64,000 nucleotides of DNA, from the IMG/VR virus record IMGVR_UViG_3300032315_001715, positions 310,001 through 374,000 of that record. One strand, given 5' to 3'. Origin of the DNA: a virus. Every line of letters begins with the position of its first letter. Position 1 is the first letter of the stretch. This document shows positions 38,888 to 47,155 of this stretch, in pieces. The position numbers and the translations under genes were made by a program. The notes under the pieces were generated by a model, which made no database searches, was not told where the DNA came from, and saw only the letters and a program-made list of their open reading frames with translations.

Positions 38888-39850
38888 ATGCTGCTCAATG
38901 AAATATGGCCAGATGATGATTTAATAGATCTTACCGAGGCTGGCATCAAGGATCGCCTCGGTAAGTTTGCCATGGCTGGTGCCCTGGGCGCAGGATTGCT
39001 AGGCGGCGGGTACGGCGTTGGAAAATTGATAGGCGGAGCAGGCAATGCTCCGCAGCCTGCGGCAATTAGTTCTAACCCGTCGGTATCATCTCCCGAAACC
39101 CCCGATCCAACCGCGAATCGCCCATCTACTCAGACCGCTGCTTTCGGGGGTAATCAGGTTCGTGCAGGCGGTGATCCGCACGCCGGCTATCCGAGCGCGC
39201 TGCATTCACAGTCGTCGGCACAACGTCTCGATAGAATTAGAAATTTTACCAATTCGTTGAGACCGTTGATGCAACATGCTAATTCAGTCATACTGGCTGA
39301 CAGGAATAAGCTGATTAGGATTTCGGCTCTTGGTAATCGCGCTACCAACAATGATCGAGCTTGGCTGACCCATCAGATGCAGAGATATGATGTGGAACAG
39401 ATCGGTGCAAATGGTCAACGACGGCCCATGTCTGAGCTAATACGAGACCTGCTGATGAGGATTGACATCATTCCGGATGATCTAGCCATGGCACAAGCTG
39501 CATTGGAAACTGGATGGGGAACGAGTGATCTTGCTAGACAAGGCAATAATTTGTTCGGGCAAAAAGCCACCGGACGGCACCAGGATGCGCAGAAAATACG
39601 CAACGTTGACGGGCTTGATTATAGATCGTACACCAATCCTAGTCTCAGCATCCAAAGCTACACCCATAACCTCAATACACATCCGAGATATGCGGATTTT
39701 AGGCAAGCCAGAGCGCAGCTACGTCGTCAACAGGGAATGAACCCGCAGCTCATGGCAAGGGAATTATCAAAACATCTGCAGGCCTATAGCACCAGCCCAA
39801 CCTATATGGCTGATTTAAATCGAGTGATGAACACCTTGCGTGGTATATGA
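38888..39850 (+). CDS. Glucosaminidase-domain lytic enzyme (FlgJ/Bax-like)
   Basis: 320 residues. An N-terminal Gly/Ala hydrophobic stretch (KFAMAGALGAGLLGGGYGVGKLIGG) may insert in a membrane. A Pro/Ser linker follows. The C-terminal ~160 residues match the glucosaminidase family: MAQAALETGWGTS with catalytic Glu, NNLFGQKA, YRSYTNPSLSIQSY and HPRY. It cuts peptidoglycan glycan strands. ATG 38888 preferred over TTG 38873. A second murein-cutting enzyme in the window beside the SLT at 31554. Confidence 0.8.
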   Translation: MLLNEIWPDDDLIDLTEAGIKDRLGKFAMAGALGAGLLGGGYGVGKLIGGAGNAPQPAAISSNPSVSSPETPDPTANRPSTQTAAFGGNQVRAGGDPHAGYPSALHSQSSAQRLDRIRNFTNSLRPLMQHANSVILADRNKLIRISALGNRATNNDRAWLTHQMQRYDVEQIGANGQRRPMSELIRDLLMRIDIIPDDLAMAQAALETGWGTSDLARQGNNLFGQKATGRHQDAQKIRNVDGLDYRSYTNPSLSIQSYTHNLNTHPRYADFRQARAQLRRQQGMNPQLMARELSKHLQAYSTSPTYMADLNRVMNTLRGI

Positions 39851-39888
39851 TTATTGATCATTTTGTAGAAATTTGATTAAAATCAATA

Positions 39889-40275
39889 ATGATCGATATC
39901 AGCATTATCACCGGAAAAATATTCACATCAACTCCGAGCCCTAGCAACGCTAATCCCAAAAGGATGTATGTTAAAATATTTCCTGGCTCGTTTAGCTTGC
40001 AAGCACCTCGGCCCAAGAAGGCAAAGGTGTTGTCTGGGGAACTATTAGTACGATACAGTGGTAGGGAGTGGCCTATCAAGAAAAATGGTGAATTGGTTGG
40101 TGATCAAGGTTTCCTTCAGGGAATATCAACATTGCTTAGGACCGCTAATCTGATAAACGTTGAAGATATCGTGTGGAGCGATAGTCAACGGACAATCAAG
40201 GATACCGTAACCATTAAGGTTGGTAGCAAGCTAGCCCAGGAGATCATTGATCGAGGATGGGCTCAACTGGAATAA
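39889..40275 (+). CDS. Hypothetical protein, 128 aa
   Basis: Mixed alpha/beta soluble protein, basic in the middle (RPKKAKVLSGELLVRYSGREWPIKK), ending KLAQEIIDRGWAQLE. No recognised domain. AATAAATA at 40271-40278 overlaps its stop and serves the next gene. Confidence 0.55.
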   Translation: MIDISIITGKIFTSTPSPSNANPKRMYVKIFPGSFSLQAPRPKKAKVLSGELLVRYSGREWPIKKNGELVGDQGFLQGISTLLRTANLINVEDIVWSDSQRTIKDTVTIKVGSKLAQEIIDRGWAQLE

Positions 40276-40278
40276 ATA
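40271..40278 (+). promoter_or_regulatory. Late promoter box for the Dps-like gene
   Basis: AATAAATA with a 25-base leader containing GGGGATG before the ATG at 40304. Confidence 0.55.
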
Positions 40279-40303
40279 TCACTTGATATAACGGGGATGT
40301 TCC

Positions 40304-40747
40304 ATGGATAATCTAGTAAACGGCCTTAAGGTGCTCCTAGCATCAGATTTTGTTTTGTATCTCAAGACACATTCGGCACACTGGAATGTAAAGGGCATGT
40401 TTTTCAAAGAGCTGCACGAGCTGTTTGGAGATCAATACCAAGATCTCTGGAACAACGTTGATACCATTGCCGAAAAAATACGCATGCTAGATGCCGAAGT
40501 TACGCTAACACCCCAGGAACAACAAAGCCTATCAATAATTGAGCCAGATCAGCTGATACAAGACGGTGTTGGTTATTGTAAGACCCTGCTAAATGATCAC
40601 AACCGCATGATCATGCTGCTAAACAAGGTCTTTGTCCTTGCCGAAGCTGATCGGAATCAAGCGGTGATGAATTATATCGCAGATAGGCTGGATGCCCATG
40701 CAAAGCATCGTTGGTTCTTAAAAGCGACAATTGATCGCGCAGTTTGA
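40304..40747 (+). CDS. Dps/ferritin-like protein
   Basis: 147 residues. THSAHWNVKGMFFKELHELFGDQYQDLWNNVDTIAEKIRML is the Dps ferroxidase region (His in HWNV, then D..DTIAERI). The end (DAHAKHRWFLKATI) matches AxxxHxWxLRA of Dps. Dps dodecamers store iron and protect DNA from peroxide. The gene belongs with SOD and peroxiredoxin as an oxidative-stress set. Confidence 0.85.
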   Translation: MDNLVNGLKVLLASDFVLYLKTHSAHWNVKGMFFKELHELFGDQYQDLWNNVDTIAEKIRMLDAEVTLTPQEQQSLSIIEPDQLIQDGVGYCKTLLNDHNRMIMLLNKVFVLAEADRNQAVMNYIADRLDAHAKHRWFLKATIDRAV

Positions 40748-40767
40748 CAATTAATCTAAACATATAT

Positions 40768-40876
40768 TATAAATACCTTCTGACAGGGTTAGAAGGGGTC
40801 CCAAAGCTAAAACTCCTTCCATAGGGTTGAAAGGCCCGCTGTGGGTTAATAGCCTCCAAATTGGAAGGGTAGATAG
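40768..40876 (+). promoter_or_regulatory. Late box and structured leader of the SAM decarboxylase gene
   Basis: TATAAATA at 40768-40775 overlaps a sigma70-like arrangement (TTGACA at 40744, TTATAA at 40767). The ~100-nt leader can form CTTCT/AGAAG early. CCTTCC (40815-40820) pairs with GGAAGG (40863-40868), which is the ribosome site 8 bases before the ATG, enclosing a branched domain. This would hide the ribosome site, as in a translational switch. Confidence 0.5.
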
Positions 40877-41296
40877 ATGGACTGTTTTGAACACTTTATC
40901 CGTGATGCCGGTAGCATCTATGTCGGCAATCATCTCATCGTGGATCTATGGGGAATTGAAAACCATTTCAATCCGGATGAAATTACCGAGACTTTTATAC
41001 ATTCATGCCAAGATGCTGGTGCAACCGTCTTATTCAGCCATTGTCATCCTTTTGGACCAGATTGCGGAACTACCGGGGTCATAGTATTGGCTGAAAGCCA
41101 TCTAAGCTGGCATCATTATCCAGAGGTCAACATGATCAGCATAGACATTTTCATGTGCGGCGTTGCTGATCCAACGAAAGCCATGCCTCGGATCAGGGAT
41201 TTTTGGCGTCCAACCCATATGGACAAATCCAATCTTAGGCGAGGATGCGTTGAGGAGCACAAGCTGGTTAAGCGATTGACAGGTGCTGATTCGTAG
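40877..41296 (+). CDS. S-adenosylmethionine decarboxylase (SpeD-like)
   Basis: 139 residues, typical of the small prokaryotic class. GVIVLAESHLSWHHYPEVNMISIDIFMCG holds the self-cleavage site Glu73-Ser74 (Ser becomes the pyruvoyl cofactor), catalytic His, and Cys in FMCG. It decarboxylates SAM to supply aminopropyl groups for spermidine. With the glutathionylspermidine-synthase-like gene at 174-1322 it points to polyamine metabolism. Stop is TAG. Confidence 0.9.
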   Translation: MDCFEHFIRDAGSIYVGNHLIVDLWGIENHFNPDEITETFIHSCQDAGATVLFSHCHPFGPDCGTTGVIVLAESHLSWHHYPEVNMISIDIFMCGVADPTKAMPRIRDFWRPTHMDKSNLRRGCVEEHKLVKRLTGADS

Positions 41297-41304
41297 TGTA
41301 TGAT
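41276..41304 (+). promoter_or_regulatory. Sigma70-like promoter at the end of speD
   Basis: TTGACA, 17-base spacer, TATGAT, overlapping the last codons of the SAM decarboxylase gene; 28 bases before the ATG at 41333. Confidence 0.65.
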
Positions 41305-41332
41305 GCATTGAGAACCATCGGAGCAATGTCAC

Positions 41333-41671
41333 ATGTTAACCTCACGGTATTCGATACAATGGGTTGGTCGCTGTCGCTATCAAACTGAGAGAGAAAAATC
41401 AGACAAGGTCTGGGGATGGTTTTATTATGTCGATCCTACCGCACCAGACTCGCGACAAACCTATGCCTATGTATTTTGGGGACCCACAGGTAAGACCCTG
41501 AATTTCAAGCGTCACGATGCTAGCCTATTTTCAATGACCAAGTTGGTTAGATCCAAAATTGATCGTAAATACCAAGAGATCACCGTCGACGAGTTTCAAT
41601 CTCTATGGCCGGATCTTTACGAAACCGTAAATAACAAGTTCATTTTCCATCTACTAGCCAACGACATATAA
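41333..41671 (+). CDS. WGR-like domain protein, 112 aa
   Basis: Tyr/Trp-rich protein with QWVGRCRYQTEREKSDKVWGWFYY and YVFWGPTGKTLNFKRHDAS, which resembles WGR domains (W-G-R near a basic strand) that bind nucleic acids. Only weakly matched. The IscA-like gene starts 4 bases downstream. Confidence 0.5.
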   Translation: MLTSRYSIQWVGRCRYQTEREKSDKVWGWFYYVDPTAPDSRQTYAYVFWGPTGKTLNFKRHDASLFSMTKLVRSKIDRKYQEITVDEFQSLWPDLYETVNNKFIFHLLANDI

Positions 41672-41675
41672 ATCC

Positions 41676-42011
41676 ATGCGCGATATTGTTAAAATCACCA
41701 ATGCTGCAAAAAGATACATCAATCAACGATGTGATGGCATTAATTCCGTCGTTGGCATACGGATCAACGGGAAAGGGTGTTCGGGCCATGCTTACGAATA
41801 TTCCCTTGTAGACCCGGCATCGGTTGGTCCAATGGACGAACTTATCACATGGAATGGTGGCGGATTGACGATTTCTGCCCTTAGCGTGATGTACATGATC
41901 GGATCTACCCTTGATGTGAAATCGTCCGCAATGGAAGAACATCTATATTGGACAAATCCCAATGCAGCTGATCATTGCGGCTGTGGTGAAAGTTTTTCAT
42001 TGAAATCGTGA
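41676..42011 (+). CDS. A-type iron-sulfur carrier (IscA/ErpA-like)
   Basis: 111 residues. Three conserved cysteines: Cys35 in NGKGCSGHAYEYSLVD and Cys101/Cys103 in HCGCGESFS, the ligands of A-type carriers. It would deliver Fe-S clusters to target proteins, and three radical SAM genes of the window would be clients. The ATG is 4 bases after the WGR-like stop. Confidence 0.9.
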   Translation: MRDIVKITNAAKRYINQRCDGINSVVGIRINGKGCSGHAYEYSLVDPASVGPMDELITWNGGGLTISALSVMYMIGSTLDVKSSAMEEHLYWTNPNAADHCGCGESFSLKS

Positions 42012-42040
42012 TTGCATGAGCTCACTCCGATTGATATAAT
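42012..42040 (+). promoter_or_regulatory. Sigma70-like promoter for the 212-aa gene
   Basis: TTGCAT, 17-base spacer, TATAAT; the -10 box lies only 6 bases before the ATG at 42047, so the message would be almost leaderless. Confidence 0.55.
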
Positions 42041-42046
42041 TAACGG

Positions 42047-42685
42047 ATGAGAACCACCTATACAAGCCGATTGTTTTACAACAAGTATCCGTACAAGATA
42101 GTGTTTGTGCGCAATGCAACCATCGGTGACCCGGACTATCATCTAGGCTGGACGATACATAACTGCAAATGTTGGCTAGACATCAACAACATCGATCATC
42201 GGATGTATAATCGGATACAATATCTTGGTCGACATGATCACCCAAAGACCAAGGTGGTTGTAACTGGTATCGTGTTTTTGTCATCAAAAAAATCATTTGA
42301 TAAAGTTATTAGGAAGTGGAAATCCGTTGTTGACAGCGTGGTCATTCCGTATGATCAATCCCACATTGATGTTTTAAAAAACAACACTAAAATATTGATT
42401 AGATCAACATATCTTTACAATAGATTCAAATACGTTGTTACATTTACTCGGGCATGGGAAGAATCGATAGACGATCTATCTGAGTGGATTGAGAACAGCT
42501 TTCTTGACAGGGATCAGGCTGACGGAGAGATAAAATATGCTAAAAACGGATGGAATCCGCGCATATATCTAACTTCCGAAGCCGATTTGGTCTTAACAAA
42601 GCTTACCTGGGGGGAGCGCATCAAGGAAATCACCGTTGTATGCACGATAGATGAGCTGGAGTCTAGCAAAAATCCCAAGCCATAA
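42047..42685 (+). CDS. Hypothetical protein, 212 aa
   Basis: The N terminus MRTTYTSRLFYNKYPYKI is one I associate with a protein family of marine/freshwater phages. Basic, aromatic, with WTIHNCKCWLDIN and a C-terminal EWIENSFL region. No catalytic motif recognised. It ends at the late box that serves the 864-aa fibre gene. Confidence 0.55.
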   Translation: MRTTYTSRLFYNKYPYKIVFVRNATIGDPDYHLGWTIHNCKCWLDINNIDHRMYNRIQYLGRHDHPKTKVVVTGIVFLSSKKSFDKVIRKWKSVVDSVVIPYDQSHIDVLKNNTKILIRSTYLYNRFKYVVTFTRAWEESIDDLSEWIENSFLDRDQADGEIKYAKNGWNPRIYLTSEADLVLTKLTWGERIKEITVVCTIDELESSKNPKP

Positions 42686-42688
42686 ATA
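42681..42688 (+). promoter_or_regulatory. Late promoter box for the 864-aa gene
   Basis: CATAAATA spanning the stop codon of the preceding gene; leader of 24 bases. Confidence 0.65.
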
Positions 42689-42712
42689 TGCGATATTGTT
42701 TGGACGATATCG

Positions 42713-45307
42713 ATGGATCTTCCTAGTTGGGTAACACTACCAAATCTTGGCACATATTCGCAGGACTATAGCTTTGACCTAAATCCATTGGTCATAAGTT
42801 TTTCCGCCGGATCAAATACCAATGTTGTTCTATTAAATGGGTCGTTGCCAATTGGGCTTAAATGGGTACAGGATGATGTTTCAAATTTCGTAACGATAAG
42901 CGGTGTTGCCCATCCGATCACGTCAACCATCAACGGGCAGTTCACATTTCGAATCATACAAACCGACGGTCAGTTGGCTGACCGAACATTTTATCTACAG
43001 CTTAACCCGTTGCCGGTATTGCCGAGCTGGGAAAATCAAGAAGGGTTTCTCGGATATCAGGGCAATGTTAATCCGAGCTCGTATCAATTGCTAGCAACAC
43101 CGCCGGCCGGTCAACACGTAACATATGGGTTGCTGACAACACCAACCGGTATGTCAATCAATTCGATCACCGGGTTGTTGACCTATAATGCCAGCGTTAT
43201 CAGCACCAATGCTTCGGTGATATTCAATGTTAGGGCATATGCTAGCTCTACGAGCAGCGACAAGGATTTCAGCATCGACGTCGTGGTAAATCCGTTAGCA
43301 CCAAAATGGACCACATCATCTGGGTCGATTGGCACCTACTACGGAAACGATTTCATCGAATTTAATTTTGAAGCCACTGATGTAACCGGTGCCGGTATAA
43401 CATATTCTTTGGTGTCAACCCCACCCGAATTCTCCCTAAGCCTATCATCGACCGGCGTTCTATATGGTCGATTTGAGAATCCAGTTGCTGAGACCACGTG
43501 GGCGTTCACGGTTAGGGCCGCCAGCACCAACGGTAACTCCGATCGAACCTTTTCGGTAACATTGGTACCGTCTGATCTGTACAGCTTGTTGGTCTGGGAG
43601 ACCAACGCAGATCTAGGCGAGATATACGAGGGGCAATACATTGAGCTGCTGATCAAAGCCCGAACCGAACGAAGAACCACGATAGTTTACAGTGTCGTCG
43701 GAGGATTGTTACCACCACATCTGATGCTGAATTCGACCGGCGCATTGATGATGGGATATGTTGACTATCATGCCATTGGCAAGACCTACATGTTTGATAT
43801 CCGAGCAACGGACGGATATCAAACCATCACCAGGCAGTTCGTGCTTAGGATCGAAAAACGATACAATGATCAGTTTTTTGGCGCATACATACCGATAACC
43901 GGTGAGCTGAGAGAAGCCTGGGCGTCGGATGTTTCCAACATCCGGGCCAGGGAACCCGGTACCGTGACGGTTAACAACATCATTGATATCATTGATCCGC
44001 CATTCATGAACATCGTCAACGGTGTTGTTACCGGATATAAAACACCGGATCAGTTGGTTGATCAAGCGTCTCCGTGGTTGCATACCATGGACCTTCGTTT
44101 AGGTGCGGTTAATAACTCCCATACCATCACGTCATCAATAGTACAAACATCGGACAATGTTGCCGTTCTAAGCACATTGTATCGAGAAATCGTTGACCAA
44201 CAAAATGGAGCAAATGTATCGGTCTATAGCCAGTCGGTTTACAATACCAACGTGCAAACCAATGGGATGGTCTATCCCATTAGTATTGAAAATCTAAGAA
44301 AAGCCTTCGTCGACGATCGCGGATATATCACCGGTGGTAGCGGCTCAGGATTGGTGTTGCAACCGGTATTGGACTGGAACACGGGTGCGTTAATCGACGC
44401 ATTGATCATAAAAAACGGCACGGGATACAAGAGCCCGCCGCAGCTAACCATTACCGGATCGGGTACTGGAGCAGCCGCTGCTGCCATTCTTGGATTGATT
44501 GATGTTAGCATAGTAAATGGTGGCCAAAATTGGCAGATCGGTGATATCATTAGCATACCAGGTAATCCATACGGCGGATTGGCCAAGATTTTGGTAACCC
44601 AGATCGGAACCAACGGGTCAATCGGCGCGGTATCGATCATCGATGCAGGTGATTATCGTCAGGTGCTTGCGGTCAATACCATCTCAATATACCAAGACGG
44701 CATCGCAGTATGTGTCATACAACCGACCTGGGGTATCGTTGCCGTAAACATTGCGTCAGGCGGAGCTGGGTATGGCTGTGGAATCAACATCGTAACCATC
44801 GGCGGAGAGATATTGCCTCCATGGCAGTCAACATATTTCCCGGCCATGGAGATCGGTAAGACACCGGTGGTCACCGCCAATCACGCCGCTGGCATCCTAA
44901 ACTACGAAACAGGATCTCTATGGGGGTCACCATGGACACCAAACTATCTGGTATTCAAATGGGAAGGCCTTAGATGGGTTGGTAGCACCATATTTGAAAG
45001 CGATGAAACCGGTTTTGATGGGGACACCACACAGTTTGAGGAAACCGAGGACGCCCGACTTACGGTCTTTGACAATCAACTGACGATCTTTAACACCGGA
45101 TCGGTGACGTTTGATTATTATGATCCGTTATATTACGACCTTTGGCAAACATGGGGAGGTACTCTCATCGATGAAGGAACCACCGTGTTTGATCTGTATT
45201 CAACGATATTTGATGCACTGAGACCTCGCCGATCGAGCAATACCTTGGTACAAAAATGGATCACCATGCAACATCGAGTCTACTCGGGCAACAACGCGGT
45301 TTGGTGA
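42713..45307 (+). CDS. Long virion protein with Ig-like (putative cadherin-type) repeats
   Basis: 864 residues. The start DLPSWVTLPNLGTYSQDYSF and four tandem ~90-residue repeats (... PSWENQEGFLGYQGN, ... APKWTTSSGSIGTYYGN, ... LLVWETNADLGEIYEG) resemble the Ig-like repeats in cyanophage T4-type virion proteins. Each carries a NG.LTYN/STGVLYG turn. The C-terminal half has GYKSPPQLTITGSGTGAAA-type repeats and a low-charge tail. Probably a long tail- or baseplate-attached fibre. Confidence 0.8.
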   Translation: MDLPSWVTLPNLGTYSQDYSFDLNPLVISFSAGSNTNVVLLNGSLPIGLKWVQDDVSNFVTISGVAHPITSTINGQFTFRIIQTDGQLADRTFYLQLNPLPVLPSWENQEGFLGYQGNVNPSSYQLLATPPAGQHVTYGLLTTPTGMSINSITGLLTYNASVISTNASVIFNVRAYASSTSSDKDFSIDVVVNPLAPKWTTSSGSIGTYYGNDFIEFNFEATDVTGAGITYSLVSTPPEFSLSLSSTGVLYGRFENPVAETTWAFTVRAASTNGNSDRTFSVTLVPSDLYSLLVWETNADLGEIYEGQYIELLIKARTERRTTIVYSVVGGLLPPHLMLNSTGALMMGYVDYHAIGKTYMFDIRATDGYQTITRQFVLRIEKRYNDQFFGAYIPITGELREAWASDVSNIRAREPGTVTVNNIIDIIDPPFMNIVNGVVTGYKTPDQLVDQASPWLHTMDLRLGAVNNSHTITSSIVQTSDNVAVLSTLYREIVDQQNGANVSVYSQSVYNTNVQTNGMVYPISIENLRKAFVDDRGYITGGSGSGLVLQPVLDWNTGALIDALIIKNGTGYKSPPQLTITGSGTGAAAAAILGLIDVSIVNGGQNWQIGDIISIPGNPYGGLAKILVTQIGTNGSIGAVSIIDAGDYRQVLAVNTISIYQDGIAVCVIQPTWGIVAVNIASGGAGYGCGINIVTIGGEILPPWQSTYFPAMEIGKTPVVTANHAAGILNYETGSLWGSPWTPNYLVFKWEGLRWVGSTIFESDETGFDGDTTQFEETEDARLTVFDNQLTIFNTGSVTFDYYDPLYYDLWQTWGGTLIDEGTTVFDLYSTIFDALRPRRSSNTLVQKWITMQHRVYSGNNAVW

Positions 45308-45318
45308 TATCGCTTGCC

Positions 45319-45326
45319 GATAAATA
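45319..45326 (+). promoter_or_regulatory. Late promoter box for the collagen-like fibre
   Basis: GATAAATA with a 24-base leader before the ATG at 45351. Confidence 0.65.
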
Positions 45327-45350
45327 ACACAAACACGCGGCGGAACGAGC

Positions 45351-47108
45351 ATGACATCAAATATCAACACATTCGGAATCAATGTTAATTTTCCGGTAAG
45401 CGGACTAAGCAACAACAGCCAGGGTTTTCGCGATAATTTCTCGGTTATCAAGGCTGGACTTAACATTGCCGGTGCTGAAATAACGGCATTGCAAGCCATT
45501 GCCACCAGCGGTATTACCGGTCCACAGGGACCGACTGGCCCCAATGGAGGTCCAACTGGTACTACCGGTCCGACCGGAACCATCGGATCGACCGGCCCTA
45601 GGGGGTTGCAGGGAATCGTTGGACCCCGAGGGGAAACTGGTTGGACCGGTCCGAGTGTTACCGGTCCGACAGGATCGACGTCGACGGTAACCGGTCCGAC
45701 CGGTTATACTGGCATTACTGGTCCAACCGGAAGTCTTGGTGCAACTGGCAACCAAGGTCCGACCGGGGCAGCATCAATCACGACAGGGCCAACTGGCAGC
45801 CGAGGTTTAACCGGATATACCGGCCCAACAGGTCGAGGATTCACTGGCCCGATCGGATCAGCAGGCGCTAGAGGCCCCACTGGTCCATCTGGACCTCGGG
45901 GTATCGTTGGTGCAACTGGTCCCAGAGGCATTGCTGGTCCAACGGGCAGGGTAGGTCCAAGCGTCACCGGTCCGATCGGACCGCCGGGCATTACCGGCCC
46001 GACCGGATCAAGAGGGTTGCTAGGAAGTACCGGCCCGGGTGCCAGCTTGCAAACTTCTTATAACTCCAGTGTCACCGGCGTAATAACCTTAAATGCCAGC
46101 GTGGGTCCTCTGACCGTAAAGGATGGATCTCCAACGGTCAGTGACCTTTTCAAGGTCACTGACTCAACCGGATCAATCGTTTATCTAGGTGCAAGCACGT
46201 CGGCGGTGTCGATAAACACAAACGTTGCAGCATCATTGACCACCGCTTGGAAAGTTCCGGGATACAACAGCAACCACCTGTTTAGCAACGAGATTGACGG
46301 TGCATCAAATACTAACACATTATATCTACAAAGCGCTGGCAACTTCAATGACGGCGGGCAAATTGTTTTTGGTACTGGATATCCAAACAGTGACGGCCGC
46401 CGAGAGGAATCAGCTAGGATCAGCCCGCAGGGATATGTTGGCATCGGGACAACAGACCCTGCACACAAGATTGACATCTACGCTCCAACAACCGCAAGCA
46501 TGAGGATTGGTACCGCCAATTCGTTGGCGGTATTTTCGGTATCAAGCGGACAGCTATCAATTAGTACCAATCCGTTGCACAACGTTAGGATTGGCGGAAC
46601 AACACTGGTTGTTAACACCGCCAGTGGCAATGTGGGAATTGGCACATCGTCTCCGATCGCAACATTGCAGATTAACAAAAGCAATCCAGGTGGTGTTGGA
46701 CCGATTTTAAGCCTTAGGAACGCCACCGGAAACGTCGGAGATACGGCACAAATACGATTTGATGTTGGTGGACTGTTACCGAACGGTACGATAGATTGGG
46801 TAACAGCAACCGGCGGTGATAGCCGCATGTCAATCAGCACCACCAGCAGCGGAGTTCTCGGTGAGAGATTGAGAATTGACGATGCGGGCAATGTTGGCAT
46901 AGGCACGACCGTGGCCACCTCGTCGTTGACGGTTGGCGGATTGATCGAAACACTCATCGGAGGCGTGAAGTTCCCCGATGGATCAGTACAGGACACATCA
47001 GCACTGGAATACACCATGGGCAATGTGATGAATTGGACCAGCAACGTTTACACGGTTGCCGATGCACTGGATCAGATTGCTGCTAGGATAACCGCGCTGG
47101 GCGGTTAA
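45351..47108 (+). CDS. Collagen-like fibre protein with QGFRDNF N terminus
   Basis: 585 residues. [40 protein letters not shown] is a known attachment-type N terminus of T4-like marine phage structural proteins. Residues ~55-230 are Gly-X-Y collagen repeats (GPTG, GPRG). The C-terminal part has [11 protein letters not shown]-like beta repeats and ends in a helical coil ([17 protein letters not shown]). A trimeric fibre is expected. Confidence 0.85.
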   Translation: MTSNINTFGINVNFPVSGLSNNSQGFRDNFSVIKAGLNIAGAEITALQAIATSGITGPQGPTGPNGGPTGTTGPTGTIGSTGPRGLQGIVGPRGETGWTGPSVTGPTGSTSTVTGPTGYTGITGPTGSLGATGNQGPTGAASITTGPTGSRGLTGYTGPTGRGFTGPIGSAGARGPTGPSGPRGIVGATGPRGIAGPTGRVGPSVTGPIGPPGITGPTGSRGLLGSTGPGASLQTSYNSSVTGVITLNASVGPLTVKDGSPTVSDLFKVTDSTGSIVYLGASTSAVSINTNVAASLTTAWKVPGYNSNHLFSNEIDGASNTNTLYLQSAGNFNDGGQIVFGTGYPNSDGRREESARISPQGYVGIGTTDPAHKIDIYAPTTASMRIGTANSLAVFSVSSGQLSISTNPLHNVRIGGTTLVVNTASGNVGIGTSSPIATLQINKSNPGGVGPILSLRNATGNVGDTAQIRFDVGGLLPNGTIDWVTATGGDSRMSISTTSSGVLGERLRIDDAGNVGIGTTVATSSLTVGGLIETLIGGVKFPDGSVQDTSALEYTMGNVMNWTSNVYTVADALDQIAARITALGG

Positions 47109-47120
47109 TGTAATGTTTTC

Positions 47121-47128
47121 AATAAATA
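47121..47128 (+). promoter_or_regulatory. Late promoter box for the 1044-aa gene
   Basis: AATAAATA with a 27-base leader carrying GGAGG before the ATG at 47156. Confidence 0.65.
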
Positions 47129-47155
47129 TCGTCACGCAGAAATTGGAGGATCATA

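Noticed and set aside
45530-46040. Regularly repeating sequence resembling an array
   Set aside because: It is the Gly-X-Y collagen coding region with in-frame GGN-CCN repeats, not a CRISPR array; no constant repeat/unique spacer pattern.
46478-47044. 188-codon minus-strand ORF within the collagen-like gene
   Set aside because: Antisense shadow of a repetitive coding region; no ribosome site or known domain.
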